From the NCBI GenBank assembly GCA_025531455.1, contig JAMYHL010000046.1:248001-312000 (forward strand): 64,000 nt of DNA, written 5' to 3'. The notes under the pieces were generated by a model that made no database searches, was not told the DNA's origin, and was given only the letters and a program-made list of their open reading frames with translations. The stretch is from Apiotrichum sp. Y4204 (lineage: Eukaryota; Basidiomycota; Tremellomycetes; Trichosporonales; Trichosporonaceae). How positions within the stretch are numbered: position 1 is the first letter of the stretch; each line of letters opens with the position of its first letter. This document shows, in pieces, positions 11,466 to 21,655 of the stretch. The position numbers and the translations under genes were made by a program.

Positions 11466-12888
11466 CTACCTGCCACCTGTCGCCCGCAACTGGGCCAACT
11501 CGATCTCAAGCTTCTCGATTGCTCGCCGATGCTTCTCGTCGCGAACTGCCAACTCTCTAGTAAGCTCCGCCTCTCGCAGTTTGTGCTCCACCTCCCGCTG
11601 TGCCCATCTCAATCTGCCCTCGATCTCGCGGCGCTCGAGTGTTTCCTCGCACCTGGCATCGCGGAGTGCCAGAGCCCTCTCGTGGTTCTCCACGGTCGTA
11701 CCGTGCAATCGCGTCAAGTCGGCGCCGAGTTGTTGGAGGGTCTGACCGTGTGCTCGGAGCATACTTTCAGCTTCCTTCTGGTTTTTCTCGACCGCAAGGC
11801 GGAGCGCGGCAATAGGAGATTGTGGGGCTTCGATCCCGCGCGGTGCCTCGGGTGTGAGCGCTACGATGATGTCGTAGACCTCCTTGCGCATGTCTTCAAG
11901 CTCCTTGTCGCGTTGCCGTATGGTTGTCGCAAGAGCCTCGGCTCGCTCCTGGAGGCCAGCGGCGTGCGTCTTGAACACTGCGCTTCGTTCTACGGCATGC
12001 GCGTTCGCTTCGGCCCAGATGGCATCGCGCTCCGCTGCGTGCTGGCGCTCTAGCTCGGCAAGACGCAGTTCGAGGTTCCTTTGGTGGACGTTCTCGTCCT
12101 CGCCGCCGAGGAGCTCCTGGAGACGCTGCACTTCGCCCTCGAGAGTAGCGATGGTGGCCTGTGCCTGACGCAGCTGGCTGTGGAGTGTTGCTTCTAGCGG
12201 GGACGGACGAGATGGCGATGATGAGACGGAAGGCTGTCGCGTGTAAGTTATCACAGTAACGTTACAACTTACTGTACCCCCGCGGCTTAGCTCAACCTCG
12301 ACTTCACCCTCGGTCTCAACAATGCTCTCGGTGGGAGTAGAGCTGCTTCGGCGTCGTTTGGCGCCCTGTGGGCGGAGTGATGACTGCAATCGTGAACATT
12401 TGATGCGGTTTTATCACTCACTGTCTGTGCGTCATTCTGGACCATGGTCGATGAAGCGCTTTGCGAGGGGGAGGCCTGTGGCGAAGGTGCGCTTCTCCGC
12501 GTAGAGGTAGAACCGTACACCTTCCTCTTCCTTTCTGCCTCCTCTTGGGCGGCGAGGGGCTTTTCAATTCGCACCAACTTCCCGGTAGACTCGTCCACGG
12601 CGTACTGGAACTTGCCGTTCTTGCTCTGGTGGGTGCACGATTTCTTGCGGCGCTTACAGCCCACACAGGCACCAATGTTGACACGCGATCGGTCAGAGTA
12701 GTGAAAGGAAACATTTGTCACTTCGCACTCTTCCTCCAACCGAGTACACAGCTCGCACTTGTCGGTCATGCTAACGTTGTCAGTGGCGCTAATGCTTGAT
12801 TTACGCCGACTTACATCCAGCCTTCCTCCGTCTCCTCGTAACCAGCCGCCGCCATGATGTCGTGAAGATCGCGCTCGTCGTCGGACAT
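11466..12888 (-). CDS. Six-cysteine (two C-x2-C-x6-C half-clusters) coiled-coil protein, putative zinc-binding regulator
   Basis: Four exons (12888-12815, 12770-12422, 12383-12273, 12233-11466) encode 433 aa. After a 25-residue leader (MSDDERDLHDIMAAAGYEET onward) come two cysteine blocks: CELCTRLEEEC and CVGCKRRKKSC. Each has C-x2-C-x6-C spacing, with 19 residues between them. The total (six Cys, two half-motifs, basic residues) matches a Zn2Cys6 binuclear cluster, except that the basic helix is in the second half instead of the first. A Ser/Pro-rich, basic region follows. About residues 175-430 are rich in Leu, Glu, Gln and Arg with heptad character, predicting a long coiled coil. DNA binding is an inference. 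The third intron (39 nt) is in frame and stop-free. The gene is divergent from the 13482 gene. Confidence 0.8.
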
Positions 12889-13481
12889 GGCGGGTAGAAT
12901 GATGGCTGCGGCAGTGAGTGTGTGATGAGTGGAGTGCTGGATGGTGAGAGAATAAAAAGGGGTGAAAGAGTGAAGGGCGAAGTAAGGTGAAGTGAAGAAA
13001 GATGAATGGAGAATGAAGAGGACGAAATGAAATGTGAACACACAGAGGAGGTTTTGAGGGAAGACGAGAAAACAAAACAAACACTGTGGGCGGGGGGAGG
13101 GAAGGCGACAAGAAAGCGCTGGAAAGTCTGCTGAACGGCATCATTCCTTTGTTTACCATCACCAATTTCCTTCTTGACGCTGTCGTCTGGTGATCCCCTG
13201 ATCCGAGAATCTGATGAGCTGATGATCTGATGATCTGCTGGTGTGACAGTGTCCCTCCTTCTTCTTGCTTCCTTCTGATTCTGGAGAGCAGAGAGCTGAC
13301 TGTAGCTGACTGTGCCCTACTGCTATTTAACACTCTTTTCTCACACTTTTCTCTTCTCTTCGCCTTTCATTCTTCATCCTCTCTCCACCAACCACTCTTC
13401 CATCTCTTACTATCACTTTTCCTTCTTTCACCATCACCCATTCCGCTCATCACACATACACTATCGCAGCAAGTCGCCTTC
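12889..13481. promoter_or_regulatory. Divergent promoter with partly mirror-related pyrimidine-rich leaders, 593 bp
   Basis: Both leaders are CT-rich reading toward their own gene. A 24-base block at 13446-13469 (+ strand) starts CTCATCACACATACAC and ends CGCAG; it matches 12929-12906 on the minus strand at 20 of 24 positions by eye. Each block sits just upstream of its start codon. A TATTTAAC near 13324 is a possible TATA element. Confidence 0.5.
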
Positions 13482-14765
13482 ATGCAATGTCACACTGCAA
13501 TGACAGCTTCGACATCTCCAACTCTCTCCGCCCATCCCTCAAAGGCAGTGGAGGAATGGATGTAAGTCATTTCAACAGTTTCGTCCCTAACTCTGTCAGT
13601 GTGGCCAACGGTAGCGGACGAGTGTGGCGATCCACGACACTTTTCGCCACTCGGACGGATAGCCACCACCACAGCAGCAATGTCCGCGTGACTCACCGGG
13701 TGGAGAACATTGGCAAGGCTGGAATGCTGGAAGACGTCTTCCAGCTCATCAAGGCCGCCATCCTCGTTCGACAGCTCGGTCGACACTCTGCGCCATTCGC
13801 CGTTCTGCTGCATCTGGCGTACCCTCTCAACTTCGAGTCCGCGTCGTATTATACGCGGACAAGCATGTCTCTGGAGGAGAAAGCCAACCACATCAAGACG
13901 CGCGACAGCCTGCACGACTTCCTCTACAATGGGAATGGCAGCTGGTTGCAGAAGGCCATAAAGGGGACGGACGTCGCGATGGCTGATCTCGTCGGGCTCG
14001 ATGCCGGTAGCGAAGCCGACGCCATGAAGTTGGTTGCCCAGGTGCTTCCTCCCCATGACCTGCTGGGGTACATCAAAAGGATGCAGCCTAGTGTGCGGGC
14101 ACCAGAGGGCGGCTTCCGCGCGCGAATGCGGCTTGTCAGGGAGAAGATGGCACAGTGGCGGCCGGTGTGGCCGGTGCTGGAAAAGTTGTACGAGCAGTAG
14201 GTCCATTCTTGTAGAGTCTCGCTTGATCTTCTAACCTTCCAGGACAGCGAAGCGCGTGCCTCTCCGCTTTACCGAGGACGGCGTACCTGCCCTCATGTTC
14301 GGAATCGATGGCCGGCAATGGAGGCGACTTCCCGACAATGCGCGCGGGATGGAAGGCGAAGTCGACGCGTGGGAAAGCGACGACGACATGGACAGCTGCG
14401 GTGGTGCCCTGCTCGGCGGTGACATCATCAGACTTGCGGTACTTCTCAAGGCGCGGCTGGAACAGATCTGTGACGGACGGTTTCCGGCCAATCCCGTCAA
14501 CTCGGAGCTGGGCCTCCTGACCCATCTTGCCCTCACAATGGGCAACAATGGTGTCTACGACGCTGTGACGGATACGATCATGGTGCTTGACGAGACCAGC
14601 GGCTTGCCGCTGGTGTTCAACTCGCTCACCCATTATCCGCTGTCCGCAACGGCGATCGCTCACGGCAACCACGCACTGCCGATGCACTTTGGCTTCGTGG
14701 CCGAGTGGCCGTCCAGTGCCCAGCACTATGTGGCGCCACTGGTCAACGCGGTCGTCCAATGCTGA
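13482..14765 (+). CDS. Uncharacterised protein, full-length first copy of a partly duplicated gene, ended by an apparent nonsense change
   Basis: Exons 13482-13561, 13600-14196 and 14243-14765 give 399 aa. No known family was recognised. Visible blocks are a helical N-terminal region (EDVFQLIKAAILVRQLG), PHDLLGYIKRMQ, an acidic WESDDDMDS segment, a DETSGLPLVFNSLTH block and IAHGNHALPMHFGF. The protein stops at TGA (14763-14765). At the equivalent place the downstream partial copy reads TGG and continues with another ~100 residues, so this copy looks prematurely ended. An alternative unspliced start at 13487 is possible. The start at 13482 is preferred because splicing gives EEWI-VANG, resembling the EEGWI junction of the divergent gene, and uses a GTAAGT donor. 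Confidence 0.6.
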
Positions 14766-15626
14766 TCGGTCAACTGCCTCCTCAAAAGCTGGCGCTTTTC
14801 ATCCTCCAGCATTGGCTGGATGCAACAGGTACGGGTGTGATTTTTTACTGAGACTCACTGCAGCAAACGACTCCCAGCGTCTCCTGGACGGCCTCGTAGA
14901 GTCCGGGTACCTTGCCCCTATCTCCTTGCCGCCGCAGTTCCGCTTCAACGAGCGCAACAGTGCGATGCTACTGTGCAACATGTGCAGCGAAGACGAGCGG
15001 CGCCGTGCGTGGCCCAACTTCGAGACCGTGCTCGCCAGCTGGGGGATCTCCGAGCATGAGAGGCGTCATCGGCGATGCGGTCACACTGCTAGATTATCCA
15101 TGTCCACCGACAACGTCTTCATCGTCGACGAGACGTCAGGGCTCCCACTCGTCTTCAACAGTCTCACGCACTGTCCGATGACCCCTCGCCATCGCACATG
15201 GAAACCATGCACTTCCCTTTCACTTTGGCTTTATCGCAGGATGGCCATCAAGTGTCCAACACTTTATTCCGCCGCTGGTCAATGCGGTAGTGCAGAGTTG
15301 GGCGGTGAGCAGGATATTGAAGTCATGGAGGTTCTCATCGATGAAGCACCTGTTCGAGATCTCCAGTACGTTTTTAACTTTCCTCATCTGTTTCGAAACT
15401 CACGTCAGCCCCCGACGCCCAGAGGCTTACTGACGGCCTTGCGGCAGTCGGCTTCATCGAGCCACTCTCCTTGCCCAGGATTTTCCGTTTCAGCGAGGCA
15501 AGCCGAGACCTGCTGCTGCGTAACAGCTGCACCAACGGGGAGCACACGCTTGTTTGGGCAAACTTCGAAACTGTGGTGGAAAGCTGGGAACAGTCGGAGT
15601 TGGAGAAGCGTGCGTTGGCAAGGTAA
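14766..15626 (+). pseudogene. Decayed continuation plus tandem partial second copy of the 13482 gene
   Basis: From 14766 to about 15060 the sequence encodes what should be the C-terminal part of copy 1 (exon, intron 14829-14863, then NDSQRLLDGL, LPPQFRFNE, PNFETVLASW). It is separated from copy 1 by the TGA and a one-base length change. An overlapping ATG at 14759 could rescue it as a short ORF starting MLIGQLPPQKLALF. From about 15062 a second copy begins: GVIGDAVT, DETSGLPLVFNSLTH (15 residues identical to copy 1), a two-base deletion, IAHGNHALPFHFGF, PLVNAVVQSW, an intron, then DAQRLTDGL, LPRIFRFSE, WANFETVVESW, stop at 15624. The N-terminal half is absent from copy 2. Expression is unknown. 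Confidence 0.7.
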
Positions 15627-15869
15627 GCTTTCAATATGCTGAGGGATAGATGCCAGAGTATGTACCAGAGTTGCAGATGGCGAATGTATCGTTGAGTCCA
15701 GAGCTTCTTACTCGTCATGGTCTGCCTCTTTTCGCCTCTGTTGTATCTTACTGCATGTTGTATCTTGTTGACTAATGGGGATCCGGTTTGAAACCATGGT
15801 ATGTAAACCTGTGTCACAATCGTGACAAGGCAACCCCGTGATCCCGTGACAACTCTGCAAAAGGTCTCA

Positions 15870-16214
15870 CTACCAGACTGTCAGACGAGCGAGCGGAGCC
15901 TTATGAATCGTGATAAAGCTGTCGTCGGGATACTGATACTGCGCAACGAGCTGCTCGAGACCGGCATCAAACGCGGCGGTAACATCGTCAAGTGACATGG
16001 CCCGGAAGGCGGGGTTCCTGTCGGCAGAGAAGAAAGTGGCCGTCGACATGTACAGGTCTGGCATGGCCAGGTCCTGCCCCGCGAGCGGGAGCGATGTGCC
16101 GACCAGCTCGTGGGCTTGCGGGGTTCCAGGCGCGCGGACAGTGTACTCGCGCACGGTGTGCAGCTCAAAGTTCTCGGGCGCTGGGTCTTTGAGGGGCGCA
16201 AAGTCGACAGTCAT
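15870..16214 (-). CDS. Small hypothetical protein (114 aa)
   Basis: An uninterrupted ORF beginning MTVDFAPLKDPAPENFELH and ending APLARLTVW, with C/G-ending codons like the flanking genes. Soluble, mildly acidic, with no signal peptide, membrane span or recognised motif. It includes a helix-like segment SLDDVTAAFDAGLEQLVAQY. The start is the only ATG that gives the full frame. No family is recognised. It sits between the decayed duplication and the promoter of the 16993 gene. Confidence 0.55.
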   Translation of the reverse strand: MTVDFAPLKDPAPENFELHTVREYTVRAPGTPQAHELVGTSLPLAGQDLAMPDLYMSTATFFSADRNPAFRAMSLDDVTAAFDAGLEQLVAQYQYPDDSFITIHKAPLARLTVW

Positions 16215-16992
16215 GGTGCCAGGTGGTCAGGCGCAATGATTAATGATTGATGCGGCCAGTTGGCGATGATCTGTCAATAGCAAGTCGTTGTGTGTGAGAA
16301 GTGAGAAGTGAGTCACATTGTGTCCTATTTGAATGCTGTCGATTCTGGTGAGGCTTATTGTGGAATGCGGTGAGTATGGCAGTAAACGCTGTATGGTGGA
16401 GAGTGTGCAAAGGTAGGAAGATGCCAAGTATCGAAGACACCGACATTGTGACACCAAGATATCTCGGAGGCAGCGAGTTGGTGTGCTCCGTAAGCTCCGA
16501 GAATCAACGCTCTCCGAGTTTCCGGTCTGCGGCAGAACAAGGGCCAGGACACTTAGGCCAACGAAGTGTGTCAAGGGGTGCAAATCGCGTGGCTGTCATG
16601 CATAGGTCGCGCGGCCTCATGCCACAAAGATAAGTTGGTCGCCGAGATTGAACTGCATTCTCGGAGCTTGATTCTCGGAGGTTGGCGGAGGGCGTGCCTG
16701 CCCTCAAGCCTCCCAACCTTCGTCGCCGTCGAATCGATCTTCGTGCACTGGGACAGCTTCATGAGTGAACGCATTACTGACTGCCTCGTCGTCCCTCACT
16801 ACGCAACTGACCGCTTTCTCACTCGCACGCCATGACAAGGCCAACTAAGGCTGTGGACCATCGCAGACATATAACAGTCGCGGCTCGAAGGCCAAAGATG
16901 TCTTCACCGGCTCTCACCACTCCAAGCTCCGCGCTACCAAAGCCAAGACCACCACTTCTCCAAGCACTACGACCTTGACGCTCATTACCACA
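16215..16992. other. Divergent intergenic, 0.78 kb
   Basis: Between the 114-aa ORF (minus) and the gene at 16993 (plus). The last ~140 bases look like a leader. Nothing else supported. Confidence 0.5.
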
Positions 16993-18024
16993 ATGTCCTG
17001 CCCGGCCATCTACCCCAGCTATCAGCAAACGCAGTGGCAGCAGCCACTTCCCCCCTACGGCAGCCAGTACGGCCCTCCTCTCCAGGCTTGCCCTCAGTAC
17101 GGTCATCTGCCGCTTCCCGCGCACCAATCTCGAGTGGCCCCTCCCACAGACTACAAGCAGCGCCAGCCTTCTCCGCCCCAGTCGTACCACTCGGGCCGCA
17201 CCCCCTTGCCCACGGCATCGCACAACGAGGGGCCGGACACCCGCGCCCAGGACGATAGTATCCCCGAGGGCTCGATCTATGCGCAGAACAAGGCAAAGTA
17301 TGACAACCCGCTTGCCCACAACGACTCGTGGGCCCCCACACAAGAGGACGCGCAGCTTCGCCAGCTCCCCAAGATTGACTTTACCCTTCGCGTCAAGGCG
17401 CGCCTGAGTAGGTCGGCCGGCAAGCCGTTCGAGCCCGAGCCCCGCAGCTTCCAGCGCCGCCCGCGTCTCGCCGCCTCCGCTGGCCAGCCGTTCCAGCCCA
17501 TCGTCCTCCAGAGTGACGGGAAGGCTGGCCTCATCGGTGCTGGATTCAAGCCCAACTACTACGGCCCTATCATGGCCGCGCACGACGTCAGCGCCGCCGA
17601 CTATGCCCGTTTCCTCGAGGACATCTTTACCGCCGGCAAGGTGAGCGGTGCGGGGCAGATTGTCGCCAACGTCGCGCCCCTCACGATGCACATGGGCCTC
17701 ACGGGGTACTTTGTGACCAAGGCGATTATCAAGGGCATGGCGCGGCGCAATGAGCCGCTTGTTGTCGAGACGATCGAGACATGGCAGGAACGCTTCTTTG
17801 GCCCGCGCGGCCTCGATGTCTACGCTGTGCTCAAGGGCGTGCGCGCAACGGGAAAACACATCGGCCTGGACCCCGAGCCCCTCACTGCCGACGTGGATGC
17901 CATGTGCAACGCGTCCAGCAGCAGCAAGAAGAAGGAGCGCAAGAGGGACAAGGACGCCAAGCCGTTCCTAGTTATTGCGCCGCTCGCCCGCCACAGTCAC
18001 TACGATGGCTACAGGCAATACTAG
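16993..18024 (+). CDS. Hypothetical fungal protein with Gln/Pro/Tyr-rich N-terminus and conserved helical C-terminal domain
   Basis: Single exon, 343 aa, starting at the first ATG (MSCPAIYPSYQQTQWQQPLP). Residues 1-100 are low complexity (Gln, Pro, Tyr). About 200-300 form a compact, probably conserved domain: PIMAAHDVSAADYARFLEDI, GQIVANVAPLTMHMGLTGYF, VTKAIIKGMARRNEPLVVET, then WQERFFGPRGLDVYAVLKG. It ends with a Lys-rich stretch (SSSSKKKERKRDKDAKPF), a possible nuclear signal. The domain resembles a widespread family of uncharacterised fungal proteins that I cannot name. No catalytic motif or membrane span was found. Confidence 0.75.
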   Translation: MSCPAIYPSYQQTQWQQPLPPYGSQYGPPLQACPQYGHLPLPAHQSRVAPPTDYKQRQPSPPQSYHSGRTPLPTASHNEGPDTRAQDDSIPEGSIYAQNKAKYDNPLAHNDSWAPTQEDAQLRQLPKIDFTLRVKARLSRSAGKPFEPEPRSFQRRPRLAASAGQPFQPIVLQSDGKAGLIGAGFKPNYYGPIMAAHDVSAADYARFLEDIFTAGKVSGAGQIVANVAPLTMHMGLTGYFVTKAIIKGMARRNEPLVVETIETWQERFFGPRGLDVYAVLKGVRATGKHIGLDPEPLTADVDAMCNASSSSKKKERKRDKDAKPFLVIAPLARHSHYDGYRQY

Positions 18025-18875
18025 ACGCGGTGCACTTCTCGACAGTTGTAGCGGCCCCAGCCATATACCGACATAGAATAGGGTTCCATATAGTGTACAA
18101 TGTACGACTGATAAGCCTGGTAGGCCCGGTGCCATTGCCGATCTGTCGTCTCTCATCAACAACTTCTCGGCGTCATTGCTGGTGCTGAGCTACTGAGGAT
18201 TGGACTAACACTCACACAGCCATATGCGGCGGTGTGCAAAACCGGAGCCGACTCTTGAGCAGACGTTGGTCACCATGCGGGAAGGACCTTATCTTTTGAC
18301 CAGGTCTATTTATAGATCTGATAACTTTACTGGGAACATCGCATTGCTTCCACATCCAAAGAGATACCCAATGTCACATCAATGCTGTACGTACGTGTTC
18401 CCATCTCTCGCGAGTCGCGAGCACGCACTTTGGTACGTCCCCCTCGGACCTTTCCCGCCGACTCACTCTTCCTATCCTCCTCCGGACTCCGGCTCATTCG
18501 GACTCCAGCTCATTCCGCCTGCAAAGAAGAGAGGATGATGGGCCCGGCTAGGCCGTCAGTAGAGACTCGCTCGGTAGTGGCCAGGCACCATGGACAGGAA
18601 CGAGCACCTAGAGTTGCGGGCGGTACGGGTGTGTATCACCATCGGCACTGGTGCCTACTGCTCAAAGCAGCCAGCTGCCGCGATCTATCCTGTCTATCCC
18701 ATCACTCACGTTGACACTTCACACATACTCACAGCTGGCGTCATTTCCACTGGTTCTCGCATCTCACTCTCTGGAGGGCTCGACATGCCTCCACATTCAC
18801 TGTCTATGTCTACTGTCGCTGTAGATATCAGAGAACTACCTCTATCGCGTCATATCCACTACAACCTCGCGCATC
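18025..18875. other. Intergenic, 0.85 kb
   Basis: Holds a TATTTATAGA TATA-like sequence near 18306 and a pyrimidine-rich segment. I looked here for an upstream exon encoding a Zn2Cys6 motif for the gene at 18876 and saw none. Confidence 0.5.
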
Positions 18876-20853
18876 ATGGCACCTCTGCATCAGCGTAAAG
18901 GCCCGATATCGTCCGAAAGCAACGTCCCAAAGCCAAGGGGGAGACACAAGCGCGGCAAACGCATTGTCCAGCTTCTTCAGCAACAGCAGGACGGGCTGAA
19001 GCAACAACAAATGCAGCACCAGCATCAACAACAAGCGGGGCGGCGGCGCGGCTCGAACCCAGGAAAAGCAGACCAGCCGACCTTCAAGTCCACTGCCCAT
19101 GGCCCCACAGCCGCTGTGAGTGGTATCATGTTGCACTTGTCGGTCCCTTCGACTGACATGCAAGCTCCCGGCACCGGTCATGCCCATGGCGAGCAAGGGC
19201 CGCGCTTGCCTACTGGACGTCCCGGGTTTGACGCGGGAGGCACTCGACGACTGCATCGCAACATTTTTCATCTCCATTGAGCCGGCCTATCGTCTCTCCC
19301 AGGCGCGCGACGTGTTTCTACCCCGCGTTCGCGTTTTGCTTTACGACATGGCTGGCGCGGATATTCCTAATGACCTCGCAGACGTGGCACCCGCGTCCGA
19401 GCTGCTCGTGCTCGCCGTCGCGTGCCTCGGCGCGCCGCTCAGTGCTCATCCAGAGGTCACACAACCCCTTTACGACCAGTGCCGCGTGCTTGCTCACGAG
19501 CCGGGATACCTCGATGACAGTACTCTGGATAATGTTGAAGCCGTGAATCTGCTCGAAAGTGCCGTCTGCCAGCCGCAGTCACTGGAAGGCGGTGAAGAGC
19601 GGCACATTGCCTCTCACCCGCTCAAGCTCGATCCCCTGGGCAAGGGCAATGCAATCACACTTGCCCTGTATCACAACCTCCACGTCCCACCTGTGGACAC
19701 TGATGTCGAGTATGAGAGGCACCGAAAGCTTTTCTGGATTCTGTGGGAGCTCGACGCGCTACGCATGGCGTCGGCGCGCATCCCGTACCGCCTAGCCGAC
19801 ACGGATATTGGCTGGACGTTCCCCGCCAACTCATCCGACGCGCACCTGACACTCGCGCGCGTCGCCCGCCAGATCTGCAGCGCGGCACTCAGTATCCGGG
19901 CCAAGACCGTTGGTATCCGCGAGGCTGACCTGTTCGCGGCTGTGTCGGCGCTGGACAGCCTCGACGTGAATGACGGACCCGACGGAGTTTGTGGACAGGA
20001 ACCTAATCCCCCCAAGAATCTGTTCCTGCAATCTACGCGGAATCTGCTGTATCTCGTCTGCTGGATCGCGGCCAAGGACGGCGGACTGTCATCGCACGTC
20101 ATAGCCACTCTTGAGGAGAGCACGATGCGCGCGACGGAGCGCATGGCGTGTCTCGCACAAGCGGTAACGAGCCACCAGCTGCTGAAATCCGCGCCTCGAG
20201 CGGTACGCGACCACCTCGCGGCGTTTATTCTGTTCCTTATCCGCAGACTCGCCGAGCCGCAGCGTAGCCCGTCTAATGCGGTACAGTACTTTGCGCTTGC
20301 TGAGACGCTCGGGCGCGCGGTGCGCAGCGCGACCGTCTACCGCGACTCGGAGCGGCTCGCCGACGTCCTTCGCGATGCGTTGTACAAGGCGAGCCGGACC
20401 ATGTCGCGCGTCGCCCCCGATACAGTGGCGTCGCGACCTGAGCCCTCTCGCCAGGTGTCGGGTTCTAGCAGGCAGACTCCGCCAGAATCAACCGAGACAA
20501 ACCTGTTCTCAAAGTTGCTCACGGCCCTCGGCCCCGATCCGACCATTGATCCCTTGCTCAGCAGCTCCGAGCCATGGCGGCAGCAGTCCTTTCCCGTTTG
20601 CACCGACCCCAACACCACTCCACCGAATGTTGAGTCCCACCCTCTGCCGCAACCGGAGGCAGCAAACATGCAGGCATCGTCCTCGACCACTCGGGTATCA
20701 TCGCATCAGCCCAGCTTGTTCGCCGACGGTGCCGCCCCGCTCCTACTCCTCCCGGATCTTTCTGCGCCGCCCAACCTCGCGCTCGACGACCAGAGCCTCA
20801 CGGACTTTCTTGTATCATTTGGCATCGGTGGCCGCGCCTTCCCTTCCAACTAA
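18876..20853 (+). CDS. Fungal Zn2Cys6-family regulator paralog lacking the zinc cluster
   Basis: Two exons (18876-19115, 19165-20853) encode 642 aa. The body from VPGLTREALDDCIATFF onward parallels the intact regulator at 21656-23590 (VHGLTRQALDSCVDTFF): shared blocks are DIPNDLAD/DIPAELAD, LDPLGKGN/LDPLGKGT, ALYHNLHV/ALYHRLHI, RDHLAAFILFL/RNHMAAFALFL and FALAETLG/FALAETLN. This is the middle-homology region of fungal binuclear-cluster activators. The N-terminus is basic and Gln-rich (RGRHKRGKRIVQLLQQQQDG, then QQQMQHQHQQQ) with no CxxC motif, so canonical DNA binding appears lost. The C-terminus is an acidic/hydrophobic tail. It could act as a co-regulator or dominant modulator of its paralog; that is inference. 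Confidence 0.82.
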
Positions 20854-20968
20854 GCTGTAACTTGACCAGTCGACCCCTTGAACCTTGACGTTGTACCGCA
20901 GAACAGTTGTTTCATAGAGACTCTATAGGTGACGTACAAATGTCTGAGATGTGGCACTCGATCTAAAT

Positions 20969-21423
20969 CTAGCACTTGGAGACCTTGACCATAAGTGGCC
21001 GCCCAATGGGGTGCGTGAGCGAGTTGAGGTAGTCGGGGACGACGTCGGCAGTCGCTGACTTCCTAGACCCGAGGTCGACGAGTTCAATGTTGTACCAGCC
21101 AAACACGCTGTTGAGGACCTGACAGATCTCAAACTGGGCGAGCGTAGAGCCGAGACACGCGCGGGGCCCAGCAGAGAAGAAATGCCCCTTGAAGGCCGAA
21201 AGACGCGCAAAGCTACCCTCCTCGTCGATCCAGCGAGACGGGCGGAACTCGGCCGCGTCCTCGCCCACACCTCGGTGTTGCGCCCCATCGCCCAGTCCGA
21301 GTAGATTGCAATGTCGCCCTCCTCGATACGTGGTCCACCATTGGGGAGGACGTCGTCAGCCTGCGCTACGCGGATGTTAAGGGAATGCAAATGTATAGCG
21401 ACCACAGCTTTCATCTCTTCCAT
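20969..21423 (-). pseudogene. Cytochrome P450 relic (C-terminal third)
   Basis: Reading leftward on the minus strand: an [19 protein letters not shown] block, [14 protein letters not shown], then in a shifted frame [12 protein letters not shown], the heme-binding loop [10 protein letters not shown] (the FxxGxRxCxG pattern with Cys) and the tail ending MVKVSKC. Three breaks show decay: the N-terminal two thirds are absent; the K-helix ExxR motif is gone ([10 protein letters not shown] sits where it should be); and one G is missing in the VWG codons near 21268, giving a frameshift. It lies exactly between the two convergent paralogous regulators, so it is probably the remnant of a gene they once controlled. 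Confidence 0.82.
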
Positions 21424-21655
21424 ACCCGATGCCCCGCATGTACACGCTTGCGACGTTGATGGACTGTAGCGGGACTGCTACTCCAATCGCTTCTGGTTTC
21501 AACCAAGGGCTACGGCATTCATCACCAGGAGGGTCGTGCCCACCACATCTTGCACCGCGGTCCGGAGCTCAAGGAACGTCAAACTGTATCTCTGCATCGC
21601 ACCACACAGTGTGTCCTTCTCCATATCTCTAAATACAGCAGTCTAAACGTAGAGG

